Assembly: GCF_015209505.1 (NCBI RefSeq)
Contig: NZ_JADEYC010000001.1
Coordinates: 89,120-153,119, forward strand
DNA length: 64,000 bases
Reading direction: 5' to 3'
Origin: Saccharopolyspora montiporae
GTDB lineage: Bacteria; Actinomycetota; Actinomycetes; Mycobacteriales; Pseudonocardiaceae
In this document: positions 26,842 through 35,260 of the stretch, piece after piece
Numbering within the stretch: the first letter of the stretch is position 1
Layout of the letters: the number at the start of each line of letters is the position of its first letter
Translations under genes and position numbers: made by a program
The notes under the pieces: model-generated
The model's input: the letters and a program-made list of their open reading frames with translations, nothing else
Told to the model about the DNA's origin: nothing
The model's database searches: none

Positions 26842-27138
26842 TCAGTGCTCGTCGTAGTGGTCGTCGTGGGCCGCGTGCCGGTGCCCGTCGTGCAGGTAGT
26901 CGACGTGGTCGCCGTGCGGCACCGCGACGTGCCCGCACCCGTCGCCGTGGGCGTGCGGGTGGTCCTGGTGCGCGGTGTGCTCGCTCGGCTCGCATTCGTC
27001 GTAGTGGTCGTCGTGCGCGCGGTGCAGGTGGCCGTCGTGCACGTAATCCACGTGGTCTCCGTGCGGGATGGCGGTGTGGCCGCAGCCTTGCCCGTGCGCG
27101 TGGTCGTGCTCGGGGTGCTGGGTGTGCGTGGCAGTCAT
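26842..27138 (-). CDS. Histidine-rich duplicated metal-binding protein
   Basis: The 98-residue protein is about one quarter His and is built from two near-identical units of about 33 residues. Each unit reads GCGH-A-PHGDHVDY-HDGH and then HDDHYDE, at about residues 18-48 and 68-98, joined by a His/Glu-rich linker. Each unit contains an isolated Cys plus about 8 His and several Asp, so it could bind several zinc or nickel ions. Small His-rich proteins of this type accompany zinc or nickel homeostasis genes in actinobacteria, and the function here is inference. There is no signal peptide. GGAGG lies 11 nt upstream of the ATG. Confidence 0.8.
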   Translation of the reverse strand: MTATHTQHPEHDHAHGQGCGHTAIPHGDHVDYVHDGHLHRAHDDHYDECEPSEHTAHQDHPHAHGDGCGHVAVPHGDHVDYLHDGHRHAAHDDHYDEH

Positions 27139-27323
27139 ACCGGTCGTTACCTCCGTTCGCGTGGCGTCACCACCTCCTCATATTAGCGAATGTGCATGGT
27201 TCGGTGCGCGGTGCGGACCGCGAACGGGCGACCGAGGCGGGCGCGGAAAGTACGAGGCGGCACCGTCGACCTCGGCCTTGTGGCCGATGTCCGGCGCCCG
27301 GAACGCTGCCTACAGTCGCACCG

Positions 27324-27818
27324 ATGGCAACCACAGACAGTGACCAGCACGCGCTCGCGGCGCGCGGGCGCTCCGGCGAGATCCGGATCGGCGACGGCGA
27401 CCGCGCGGCAGCCGACCGGCTGCTCGGCGAACACGTGACCGCAGGGCGGCTCACCAGCACCGAATACGCCGAACGCGCCGGGCAAGCCGGGGCCGCGCGG
27501 GTGCGCGGCGACATCACCGCGCTGTTCGGCGACCTGCCCGCCCCGCACCCGCGCTTCGACGACGGACCCGCCGCCGAACCCGCCGCACCGGCCCCCGATC
27601 TCGCACCGCGGCCGGTGCAGCCGCTGCAGCGGAACCGACAGCTCAGACACCTGACGACGGCGGTGATCGCGCCCTGCGCGGTCTTCGGTGCGGCCGCGGG
27701 CCTGGTCCTGGCCGCCGACGCCCCGGCCCTGCTCCTGCTGGCACTGCTGGTCGTCGGCACCGTCTACGGAGTGCTCGTCGTCGTCGACCTCCAACGCGCG
27801 GTGCGCGGCCAGCGGTAG
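27324..27818 (+). CDS. DUF1707 (SHOCT-like) domain membrane protein
   Basis: The 164-residue protein has the DUF1707 module at residues 15-70: 'GEIRIGDGDRAAADRLLGEH', then 'GRLTSTEYAERAGQAGAARV' and 'DITALFGDLP'. A proline-rich linker and two adjacent membrane helices (about 112-132 and 135-155) follow. The role of DUF1707 proteins is unclear. They are abundant in actinobacteria and often carry C-terminal membrane anchors. Confidence 0.8.
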   Translation: MATTDSDQHALAARGRSGEIRIGDGDRAAADRLLGEHVTAGRLTSTEYAERAGQAGAARVRGDITALFGDLPAPHPRFDDGPAAEPAAPAPDLAPRPVQPLQRNRQLRHLTTAVIAPCAVFGAAAGLVLAADAPALLLLALLVVGTVYGVLVVVDLQRAVRGQR

Positions 27819-27869
27819 CGCGCACGACCTGCCGAGCCCGGGGCGGGCTGCGCAGCGCGCGGGCGCGCG

Positions 27870-29384
27870 GTGACTAGGGTCGGTGGGATGTGGCAGCCGC
27901 GTGAGATGTGGAAAGCCGTCGACCGCCTGGACCGGGGGCTGGTGCAGCGCAGCGCGCTGTTCCCGGCGTCGCGGGCGGATCCGGCGTGGAAGGCGCTGAC
28001 CCGGCTGGCCGACCACAGCAAACTCTGGTGCGCCACCGCTTCGGTGTTCGCGCTGCGCAAGGGCCCGGCCCGCCGCGGCGCGGTGCGCGGGCTGGCGGCG
28101 GTCGCGGCCACCAGCGCGGTGACGAACCTGCTGGCCAAGCCCACGTTCCCGCGCCGCCGTCCGGCGACGTACCTGCTGTCCCCGCGGCGCAGGCTCGCCG
28201 ACCCGCCGCGTTCGTCCTCGTTCCCGTCCGGACATGCCGCCTCGGCGGCGGCGTTCACCACCGCGGTCGCGATGGAATCCCCGGTGCTGGGCGTGCTCGT
28301 GGCTCCCGTCGCCGCCGGGGTCGCCTACTCGCGGGTGCACGTCGGTGCGCACTGGCCCTCCGACGTGGCCACCGGTGCGCTGCTGGGTGCCGCGGTGGGT
28401 CTGGCGACCCAGCGCTGGTGGCCGGTGCGCCCGGCCAAACCGGGTGTGGCGCGCCCGAGCGAGGCGGTGTGCCGCATCGACGACGGGGACGGGCTCGCGC
28501 TGCTGGTCAACCCGTTATCCGGTGCGGCAGGCCACGATCCGCTGCCCGCGGTGGCCGACCAGTGGCCCAAGGCCGCCCTGCTGCGCCCGAACCCGGAGAA
28601 GGATCTCGGCGAGCAGCTCGACACCATGCTGGGCACCCGCGGCGACGGGATCCGGGCACTGGGCGTGGCCGGTGGCGACGGCACGGTGGGCACGGCCGCC
28701 GCGGTCGCGGCCGAGCGCGGACTGCCACTGGTCGTGGTGCCCACCGGCACGCTCAACCACTTCGCCCGCGACGTCGGCGTGCACACCGCCGAGCAGGCCG
28801 CGCGGGCGTTGACCGAGGGCACCGCCGTGCACGTCGACCTGGGGACCGTCGAGGTCGACGGCGGACCGCCCCGCTGGTTCGTGAACACGGCCGGGATCGG
28901 TGGCTATCCCGACGTGGTGCGGCTGCGGCAGCGCTGGGAACCGCGCCTGGGCAAATGGCCGGCGGCCGTGCTGGCCTTGGTACGGGTCCTGGCGCGGGCG
29001 CGGCCGCTTCGGATGCGGCTGGACGGCACGGAAGTGCTGATGTGGGGGATGTTCGTCGGCAGCGGCGGATTCGAGCCGAAGGGCTTCACCCCGTCCTGGC
29101 GGCCGCGGTTGGACGACGGGATCCTCGACGTGCGCTACGTGCGCGCCGACCTGCACTGGTCGCGCACCCGGTTCGTGCTGTCCGTGCTGAGCGGCACGCT
29201 CGCGCGCAGCCGCACCTACGTGCAGCAGGACCGCGAGGTGCTCGACGTGCGATTGCTCTGCGAGCCGCAACCGCTGGCCTGCGACGGCGAAGTGCGGCTG
29301 CACGGGAGGACGTTCCGGTTCGTCGCCCGCGACGAGGCGCTGCGCGTGTACCGCCCGCGGGACGCCACGGGCCGCCTCGCCTGA
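27870..29384 (+). CDS. Bifunctional PAP2 phosphatase / diacylglycerol kinase-like protein
   Basis: The 504-residue fusion has a PAP2-type acid phosphatase (about 1-190) with motifs KPTFPRRRP, SSSFPSGHAAS and SRVHVGAHWPSD, the three phosphatase signatures. Residues about 205-500 form a lipid kinase catalytic domain with 'GVAGGDGTVGTAAAVA' (GGDGT nucleotide motif) and 'VVVPTGTLNHFARDVG'. Together they could interconvert phosphatidate and diacylglycerol or recycle polyprenyl phosphates. The start could be the GTG at 27870 or the ATG six codons later. Confidence 0.85.
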   Translation: MTRVGGMWQPREMWKAVDRLDRGLVQRSALFPASRADPAWKALTRLADHSKLWCATASVFALRKGPARRGAVRGLAAVAATSAVTNLLAKPTFPRRRPATYLLSPRRRLADPPRSSSFPSGHAASAAAFTTAVAMESPVLGVLVAPVAAGVAYSRVHVGAHWPSDVATGALLGAAVGLATQRWWPVRPAKPGVARPSEAVCRIDDGDGLALLVNPLSGAAGHDPLPAVADQWPKAALLRPNPEKDLGEQLDTMLGTRGDGIRALGVAGGDGTVGTAAAVAAERGLPLVVVPTGTLNHFARDVGVHTAEQAARALTEGTAVHVDLGTVEVDGGPPRWFVNTAGIGGYPDVVRLRQRWEPRLGKWPAAVLALVRVLARARPLRMRLDGTEVLMWGMFVGSGGFEPKGFTPSWRPRLDDGILDVRYVRADLHWSRTRFVLSVLSGTLARSRTYVQQDREVLDVRLLCEPQPLACDGEVRLHGRTFRFVARDEALRVYRPRDATGRLA

Positions 29385-29432
29385 ACCCGTTCGCCCTTTC
29401 GAGTGGCACTGGTGGTGCGGCAGACTCCGAGC

Positions 29433-30251
29433 ATGGCCCCTGACGAGCACCTCTTCGAACCTCCGGCGCCGGTGGACACCACGCGACCCAACGCCGCCCG
29501 CATGTACGACTACTACCTGGGCGGCTCGGCGAACTTCGAGGCCGACCGGGACGCGGCCGAAGCGGGGCTGGCGGCGATGCCGTTCGCGCGGGACTACGCC
29601 AAGGCCAACCGGGCCTTCCTCGGCCGGGCGGTGGCCCACCTGGTGCGCGGCGGCATCGACCAGTTCCTCGACCTCGGCTCCGGGGTTCCGACCGTGGGCA
29701 ACGTGCACGAGATCGCCCGGGCGCACGATCCCGCCGCACGGGTGGCCTACGTCGACCACGAGCCCGTCGCGGTCTCGCACGCGCGGCGGTTGCTGGCCGA
29801 CCTGGACGGCGTGACCGTCACCCAGGCCGATATCCGCGACCCGCAGGCGGTGCTGACCGCACCGGGCGTGGCCGAGCTGCTCGACTTCGACCGGCCGGTT
29901 GCGGTGCTGGCCGTGGCGATCCTGCCGTTCGTGCCCGAGCAGGCCGAGGCGCTGTCGGTGGTGGGCGCCTACCGGGCGGCATGCGTGCCGGGCAGTCCGC
30001 TGGTCGTCTCGCACATCAGCGCACTGGCGGCCACGCCCGAGCAGGTCGCCGACGCCGAGGAGGTCATGGCCCGCACACCGACACCGGTGCGCTGGCGCCC
30101 GCGCGAGGAGGTCGAGGAGCTGTTCACCGGCTACGAGCTCATCGAGCCGGGTTTGGTGCCCGCCCCGATGTGGCGCCCGGACCGGCTGGTCACCGAGCAG
30201 GCCGCGGCCCCCGCCAACGCCTTCGCCGGGGTCGGCACCCTGCGCGGCTGA
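29433..30251 (+). CDS. DUF574-type SAM-dependent methyltransferase
   Basis: The 272-residue protein begins with the family hallmark 'TRPNAARMYDYYLGGSANFEADR' (cut here to its landmarks TRPNAARMYDYYLGG). It then has the SAM-binding 'FLDLGSGVPTVGNVHE' and 'VAYVDHEPVAVSHARRLL'. This family is expanded in actinomycetes, and its substrates are unknown. ATG at 29433 is chosen because the conserved N-terminus starts right after it. In-frame GTG codons from 29403 are alternatives. A terminator hairpin follows. Confidence 0.85.
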   Translation: MAPDEHLFEPPAPVDTTRPNAARMYDYYLGGSANFEADRDAAEAGLAAMPFARDYAKANRAFLGRAVAHLVRGGIDQFLDLGSGVPTVGNVHEIARAHDPAARVAYVDHEPVAVSHARRLLADLDGVTVTQADIRDPQAVLTAPGVAELLDFDRPVAVLAVAILPFVPEQAEALSVVGAYRAACVPGSPLVVSHISALAATPEQVADAEEVMARTPTPVRWRPREEVEELFTGYELIEPGLVPAPMWRPDRLVTEQAAAPANAFAGVGTLRG

Positions 30252-30306
30252 CCGGATCAGCGCGGCACGGCGAGCACTCCCGCCGAGCGGCCGGGAGCGT
30301 CACCCG

Positions 30307-30332
30307 AACCCCGTTGCGCGAACGGGGTTTTC
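30307..30332 (+). terminator. Rho-independent terminator after DUF574 gene
   Basis: The stem AACCCCGTT (30307-30315) pairs with AACGGGGTT (30321-30329) across a GCGCG loop, with further T residues to 30332. It lies between convergent genes and could serve both strands. Confidence 0.75.
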
Positions 30333-30341
30333 CGCGTCGGG

Positions 30342-31376
30342 TCAGGGCGTGATGAGCACCTTGAGCGCTTCCCGATCGTTCATGGCGCGGTAGCCGTCCG
30401 GCACCTCGTCCAGTCCGATCGTGCGGTCGAACACCCGCCCCGGCTCGACCCGGCCCGCCAGCACGTCGGGCAGCAGCTCCGGGATGTAGGCGCGCGAAGG
30501 AGCCACGCCGCCACCCAGCGAGACGTTGCGGAAGAACACGTGCGCAACGTCCAGCCGTCCCTTCTCGTACTGCGGCAGACCGACCCGGCTGACCGCACCG
30601 CCCGCGCGGACCGCGCCCAGGGCCATCTCCAGCGCCTGTTCGGTGCCCACGCATTCCAGCACCGCCGAGGTGCCGTCCCCGCCGGTCAGGTCACGCACCC
30701 GCGCGGCACCGTCGTCGCCGCGCTCGGTGACGACCTCGTCCGCGCCGAACTCGCGGCCCAGATCGGTGCGCGCCGGATGCCGGCCCATGAGCACGATCTG
30801 CTCGGCGCCGAGGCGCGCGGCGGCCAGCACGGCCGACAACCCGACGGCCCCGTCGCCGATCACGGTGACCGTCGACCCCGGGCCCACCCCCGCGGACACC
30901 GCGGCGTGATGACCGGTGGCGAACACGTCGGACAGCGTCAGCAGCGAAGGCATCCGCTCGTCATCGGGTTCGACCGGGAGCCGGACCAGCGTGCCGTCGG
31001 CCAGCGGGACGCGGGCCGCCTCGCCCTGCCCACCGTCACCGGCACCGCCCCACATGCCGCCGTGCCGGCACGAAGACGTCAGCCCTTCCCGGCAGAACTC
31101 GCACGTCCCGTCGCTGATCAGGAACGGTGCCACCACGACGTCGCCGGGCCGGAACCCCGACACCTGCGAGCCGACCTCATCGACGACGCCGAGGAACTCG
31201 TGCCCGATGCGTTCGCCGGGGCCGGTGGGTTCGCGCTGCTGGTAGGGCCACAGGTCGCTGCCGCAGATGCAGGCACGCGTGATGCGCACCAACGCGTCGG
31301 TCGGTTCCACCAGACCGGCGTCCGGGACGTCCTCGACGCGGATGTCCCCGGCGCCGTAGATCAACGTGGCTCGCAT
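30342..31376 (-). CDS. Zinc-dependent alcohol dehydrogenase-family protein
   Basis: The 344-residue MDR protein has the catalytic-zinc Cys in 'RACICGSDLWPY' (near 37-40) and 'GHEFLGVVDEVG' (near 60). Structural-zinc cysteines are partly retained ('GTCEFCREGLTSSC'), and the NAD(P) motif is 'VIGDGAVGLSAVLAA' near 170. It resembles the branch related to threonine/glutathione-independent aldehyde dehydrogenases. ATG at 31376 is chosen by GAGG seven bases upstream. The open frame extends 59 codons further but into the divergent promoter region. Confidence 0.83.
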   Translation of the reverse strand: MRATLIYGAGDIRVEDVPDAGLVEPTDALVRITRACICGSDLWPYQQREPTGPGERIGHEFLGVVDEVGSQVSGFRPGDVVVAPFLISDGTCEFCREGLTSSCRHGGMWGGAGDGGQGEAARVPLADGTLVRLPVEPDDERMPSLLTLSDVFATGHHAAVSAGVGPGSTVTVIGDGAVGLSAVLAAARLGAEQIVLMGRHPARTDLGREFGADEVVTERGDDGAARVRDLTGGDGTSAVLECVGTEQALEMALGAVRAGGAVSRVGLPQYEKGRLDVAHVFFRNVSLGGGVAPSRAYIPELLPDVLAGRVEPGRVFDRTIGLDEVPDGYRAMNDREALKVLITP

Positions 31377-31551
31377 GCGCACCTCGCTCTCGCGGGTTGC
31401 GGACCTGGTCGCCGTTCTCCCGACCGGCACGCCCGGTTCGCCGGAGGATTCCCCGCGCCCGGCGAACCGACACCTGCCGCGCACCGCGGCGCACGGTCCA
31501 CATCCCGGAACGATCTTCGCGCTGCGTGTCGGCTGTGCCACGATCCGTGCC

Positions 31552-31644
31552 ATGCCACGTGACGGCTACACCTGGTCCGACCGGGCCGTCGACCTGATGC
31601 TGACCGCGTCCTGCGGGTGTCGCTGCGCGCCCGCGCACGCCTGA
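31552..31644 (+). CDS. Cysteine-containing leader peptide upstream of metY
   Basis: This ORF of 30 codons contains a core SDRAVDLMLTASCGCRC and ends 9 codons after the first Cys, giving three Cys codons within five (TGC GGG TGT CGC TGC). Actinobacterial sulfur genes are often preceded by tiny leaders with an R-x-VDL...C core that act as cysteine-responsive attenuators. The match in motif and position is good. A CACGAT sequence ends 7 nt before the ATG, compatible with a leaderless transcript. The ORF stops 152 nt before metY. Regulation by cysteinyl-tRNA supply is inferred. Confidence 0.65.
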   Translation: MPRDGYTWSDRAVDLMLTASCGCRCAPAHA

Positions 31645-31796
31645 GCAGCTCCCCGCGACCAGCTCGCGCGAGCGCACGCACTCCCCCGCCGGGATCACCA
31701 CCACCCGCGCCGACGTCCCCGACCGCGCGAATCCCCGGCACACCACCACTTCGACGAGCCGGGTGCGATCGCGCGCCCGGCGGAGGGAACTCACCC

Positions 31797-33104
31797 ATGT
31801 CCGACACCGCACGCCCGCTGTCCTTCGCCACCCGCCAGATCCACGCCGGTGCCCAACCGGATCCGGCGACCGGCGCCCGGGCCACCCCGATCTACCAGAC
31901 CACGTCCTACGTCTTCCGCGACACCCAGCACGGGGCGGACCTGTTCAGCCTGGCCGAACCCGGCAACATCTACACCCGGATCAACAACCCCACCCAGGAC
32001 GTCCTCGAACAGCGCGTGGCCGATCTGGAAGGCGGGGTCGCCGCCGTCGCCTTCGCCTCCGGGCAAGCGGCCGAGACCGCCGCGGTGCTCAACCTCGCCG
32101 GCGCCGGCGACCACCTCGTCTCCAGCGCCTCGCTGTACGGCGGGACCTACAACCTGTTCCACTACACGCTGCCCAAGCTCGGCATCGAGGTCACGTTCGT
32201 CGACGACCCGGACGACCCGGAGCAGTGGCGCGCGGCCGCGCGGCCGAACACCAAGCTGTTCTTCGCCGAAACCCTGGGCAACCCGCGCTCGAACGTCCTC
32301 GACGTGGCCCGGGTCGCCGGGCTCGCCCACGAGGCCGGGGTGCCGCTGGTCGTGGACAACACGGTGCCGACTCCCTACCTGCAGCGCCCGGTCGAGCACG
32401 GCGCGGACATCGTGGTGCACTCGGCCACGAAGTACCTCGGCGGGCACGGCACAGCGGTGGGCGGCCTCGTCGTCGACGGCGGCACCTTCGACTTCGGCGC
32501 GCACGCCGAACGATTCCCCGGATTCACCGAGCCCGACCCCAGCTACCACGGGCTGCGCTACTGGGAAGCGCTCGGGCACGGCGCGTTCGCGGCGAAGCTG
32601 CGCGTGCAACTGCTGCGCGACACCGGTGCCGCGATCGCGCCGCAGACCAGCTTCCTGATCCTGCAGGGGATCGAAACGCTGTCGCTGCGCATCGAGCGGC
32701 ACGTGGCCAACGCCCAGGCGTTGGCCGAGTGGTTGCAGGACCGCGCGGAGGTCACCGCGGTGCACTACGCGGGCCTGCCCACGAGCCCCTGGTACGAGGC
32801 CGCGCTCACGTACCTTCCCAGCGGAGCCGGTGCGGTCGTGTCCTTCGAGCTCGCCGGCGGCGTCGAGGCCGGGCGGGCGTTCGTCGACGGCACTGAGCTG
32901 TTCAGCCAGCTGGTCAACATCGGTGACGTGCGCAGCCTCATCGCCCACCCGGCCAGCACCACGCACTCGCAGCTCAGCGAACCCGAGCAGCGGGCCGCCG
33001 GGGTCACCCCGGGCCTGGTGCGCCTGTCGGTCGGGCTGGAAGACGTGGCCGACCTCGTCGCCGACCTGGAAACCGGGTTCCGGGCGGCGAAGGGCGCGGC
33101 GTGA
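31797..33104 (+). CDS. metY: O-acetylhomoserine sulfhydrylase
   Basis: The 435-residue PLP enzyme of the Cys/Met metabolism family starts FATRQIHAGAQPDPATGA. It has the substrate/PLP segment 'YTRINNPTQDVLEQRVADLE' and the PLP lysine in 'VVHSATKYLGGHGTAVGG' near residue 210. The length (about 430) and the 'SLGNPRSNVLDVARVAGLAHE'-like stretch (TLGNPRSN here) point to MetY rather than cystathionine synthase. It converts O-acetylhomoserine and sulfide to homocysteine. It starts at an ATG preceded by CGGAGGGA and overlaps metX by four bases. Confidence 0.92.
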   Translation: MSDTARPLSFATRQIHAGAQPDPATGARATPIYQTTSYVFRDTQHGADLFSLAEPGNIYTRINNPTQDVLEQRVADLEGGVAAVAFASGQAAETAAVLNLAGAGDHLVSSASLYGGTYNLFHYTLPKLGIEVTFVDDPDDPEQWRAAARPNTKLFFAETLGNPRSNVLDVARVAGLAHEAGVPLVVDNTVPTPYLQRPVEHGADIVVHSATKYLGGHGTAVGGLVVDGGTFDFGAHAERFPGFTEPDPSYHGLRYWEALGHGAFAAKLRVQLLRDTGAAIAPQTSFLILQGIETLSLRIERHVANAQALAEWLQDRAEVTAVHYAGLPTSPWYEAALTYLPSGAGAVVSFELAGGVEAGRAFVDGTELFSQLVNIGDVRSLIAHPASTTHSQLSEPEQRAAGVTPGLVRLSVGLEDVADLVADLETGFRAAKGAA

Positions 33105-34240
33105 CCCAGGCGCCGACCGGGCTGCCTCCCGCCACCGGTGCGTGGCGGGAGGCCGATCCGGCCGGGCAACGGCGGTGGTTCACCAGCGCCGACCACGTGC
33201 GGCTGGAAGGCGGCGGAACGCTGCCCGGCTACACCCTCGCCTTCGAGACCTGGGGCGTGCTCAACGCCGACCGGTCCAACGCGGTGCTCGTGCTGCACGC
33301 GCTGACCGGCGACAGCCACGCCGCCGGACCGGCCGGGCCGGGCCATCCCAGCCCCGGCTGGTGGGACGGGCTCATCGGGCCGGGCAAGGCGCTGGACCCC
33401 CGCGAGCACTACGTCGTGGCGCCCAACGTGCTCGGCGGCTGCCAGGGCAGCACCGGGCCCGCCTCGACCGCGCCGGACGGAAACCCCTACGGCAGCCGGT
33501 TTCCCGCGGTGACCATCCGCGACACGGTCACCGTCGAGGCCGCCCTGACCGAAGCGCTGGGCATCGAGACGTGGGCGCTGGTGCTCGGCGGATCCATGGG
33601 CGGGATGCGAGCACTGGAATGGGCGGTGAGCCGGCCCCGGCAGGTGCGGCGCCTGCTGGTCCTGGCCGCCGCCGCCCGCGCCGGGGCGGACCAGATCGCG
33701 TGGGCGCGCACCCAGACCGCCGCGATCCGCCAGGACCCGGGCTGGCACGGCGGCGACTACCACGACTTCCCGGACGGGTCCGGCCCCCACACCGGGCTCG
33801 GCATCGCCCGCCGCATCGCGCACACGACCTACCGCAGCGGCACCGAACTCGACGTCCGGTTCGGCAGCACCGCTCAAGGCGACGAAGACCCGCTGCGCGG
33901 AGGCCGTTTCGCAGTAGAATCCTATTTGGACCATCACGCGGACAAGCTGGTGCGGCGGTTCGACGCGGCCAGCTACGTGGTGCTCACCGAAGCGATGAAC
34001 CGGCACGACGTCTTCCGCGGCCGCAGCCGCGACGCGCTGCAGCGGGTGCGCGCCGAGACGGCGGTGGCCGCGGTGAGCAGCGACCGGCTGTTCCCCCCGG
34101 CACAGCAGCACGAACTCGCCCGGCGGATCACCGGGAACCCCGCTCGGGTGATCGATTCCCCGCACGGGCACGACGGTTTCCTCGTGGAAACCGACCAGGT
34201 GGCAACCATCGTGCGCGACCTCCTGCACCGCACGACCTGA
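33101..34240 (+). CDS. metX: Homoserine O-acetyltransferase
   Basis: The 379-residue alpha/beta hydrolase-fold acyltransferase has the nucleophile Ser in 'LVLGGSMGGMRALEWA' near residue 166. Characteristic MetX blocks include 'LHALTGDSHAAGP', 'NVLGGCQGSTGP' and a C-terminal 'SPHGHDGFLVE' carrying the catalytic His. It makes O-acetylhomoserine from acetyl-CoA and homoserine, the substrate for MetY. The GTG start overlaps the metY stop (GTGA), so the two are translationally coupled in one methionine operon. Confidence 0.93.
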   Translation: MTQAPTGLPPATGAWREADPAGQRRWFTSADHVRLEGGGTLPGYTLAFETWGVLNADRSNAVLVLHALTGDSHAAGPAGPGHPSPGWWDGLIGPGKALDPREHYVVAPNVLGGCQGSTGPASTAPDGNPYGSRFPAVTIRDTVTVEAALTEALGIETWALVLGGSMGGMRALEWAVSRPRQVRRLLVLAAAARAGADQIAWARTQTAAIRQDPGWHGGDYHDFPDGSGPHTGLGIARRIAHTTYRSGTELDVRFGSTAQGDEDPLRGGRFAVESYLDHHADKLVRRFDAASYVVLTEAMNRHDVFRGRSRDALQRVRAETAVAAVSSDRLFPPAQQHELARRITGNPARVIDSPHGHDGFLVETDQVATIVRDLLHRTT

Positions 34241-34342
34241 CACCGCGGCTGCTCGCGGCACATCCACGGCTCCGGACTGGTGAGATGACGGCGCTATTGG
34301 CGAGGCACCACTGCTCCGATCGGGCGGTCAGGAACGGCGACA

Positions 34343-34450
34343 CTAGACGAGGTCGATGACGACGCACCGGGAGGCGTGATCGCGGAGCTGTGCGGCCACG
34401 CGATCGAGCGCGTCGGCCAGTTCGGCGCACTGCTCGGCGGTGTAGCGAGA
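34343..34450 (-). pseudogene. C-terminal scrap of an unknown minus-strand gene
   Basis: About 35 codons on the minus strand read RSRYTAEQCAELADALDRVA, then AQLRDHASRCVVIDLV and a TAG at 34345-34343. The amphipathic helix pattern and codon use look like real protein, but the frame is cut off where the DUF5753 remnant begins. I do not recognise the family. It is probably the end of a gene broken by rearrangement. Confidence 0.35.
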
Positions 34451-34833
34451 ACGCGGTCACTGCCCGGATGCAGCGGCAAGGGGTCTTGTACGACACGAGC
34501 AAGCGCATCGAGATCCTGGTGGGCGAAGCCGGCCTTCGGTACCCGATCTGCGCGCCGGAGACGATGAGCGCGCAGCTGGACCGGATCGGATCACTGATCG
34601 GCATGAGCACGGTTCGGTTCGGAATCCTCCCGTTGAACCGACGAATGCCCTACATGCCCATGCACGGCTACACCTTGTTCGACGGCTTGGCGCTGGTGGA
34701 GAACATCACCGCCGAGATCAGGATCCGCGACGAGGACGAGGTAGCCACTTACCACACGTTGACCGATCGGCTTTGGAACGTCGCGGCGGAAGGAGATGAT
34801 GCTCGCGCCATCCTGTCGTCCCTGCGGCCGTGA
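34450..34833 (+). pseudogene. DUF5753 domain, C-terminal part of a helix-turn-helix regulator
   Basis: The visible protein runs NAVTARMQRQGVLYDTSKRI, then 'GLRYPICAPETMSAQLDRIG', 'VRFGILPLNRR', 'HGYTLFDGLALVENITAEI' and 'YHTLTDRLWNVAAEGDDARA'. This is the DUF5753 ligand-like domain found C-terminal to XRE-type helix-turn-helix domains in the abundant actinobacterial Scr1-type regulators. The N-terminal HTH half (about 100 residues) is missing, and the DUF397 partner that often follows is not recognisable. It is likely an inactive remnant. Confidence 0.65.
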
Positions 34834-35260
34834 TCCGGTGAAAACCCCCAGCAGGGCCGCGATCCTGCGCAGCGAGCACCGTTGTCAGCCGATGCCTCGG
34901 GCACGTCCTTCGCCCCCGGCAGCACCGACCCGGCAACCGTGGGGTGGTGTGCGGGTCAAGCCGGCCGCACGGCGCCGGTCTCGCGGCAACCTCCCGCCCA
35001 CTCGGCGCTGCCACCGAAGGCGCCGATCGGAGGCGATCCGCCGCCGATGATCGTGCTGAACGTGGTCAGATCGAGCGCGAGGTCGTGCCGCGCTTGCCAG
35101 GGGCCCAGCCGAGCCCGGGACTTGCTGGAGGCGGCCCTGAGCGACGAGAACTACCGCGCCCTGCCCCGGTTCGTCGCCGACGGTGGGCTGTGCGGGCCGG
35201 ATGGCCAACGGGATGCATGACATCGAGCCGCGTGTTCGGGAGCCCGGGTAGAATTCCCGC
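34834..35260 (+). other. Region of no recognisable gene
   Basis: Open frames exist across these 427 bases (one reads RDLLEAALSDENYRALPRFV near 35120-35180), but they lack a start context and family resemblance. Given the truncated regulator next door, this is probably decayed sequence of the same former locus. Confidence 0.3.

Noticed and set aside
26672..26995. In-frame upstream extension of the TrmH-type gene
   Set aside because: The sequence is Arg/Pro/Ala-rich with no homology pattern, while GTG at 26671 has a proper ribosome binding site and matches the family start.
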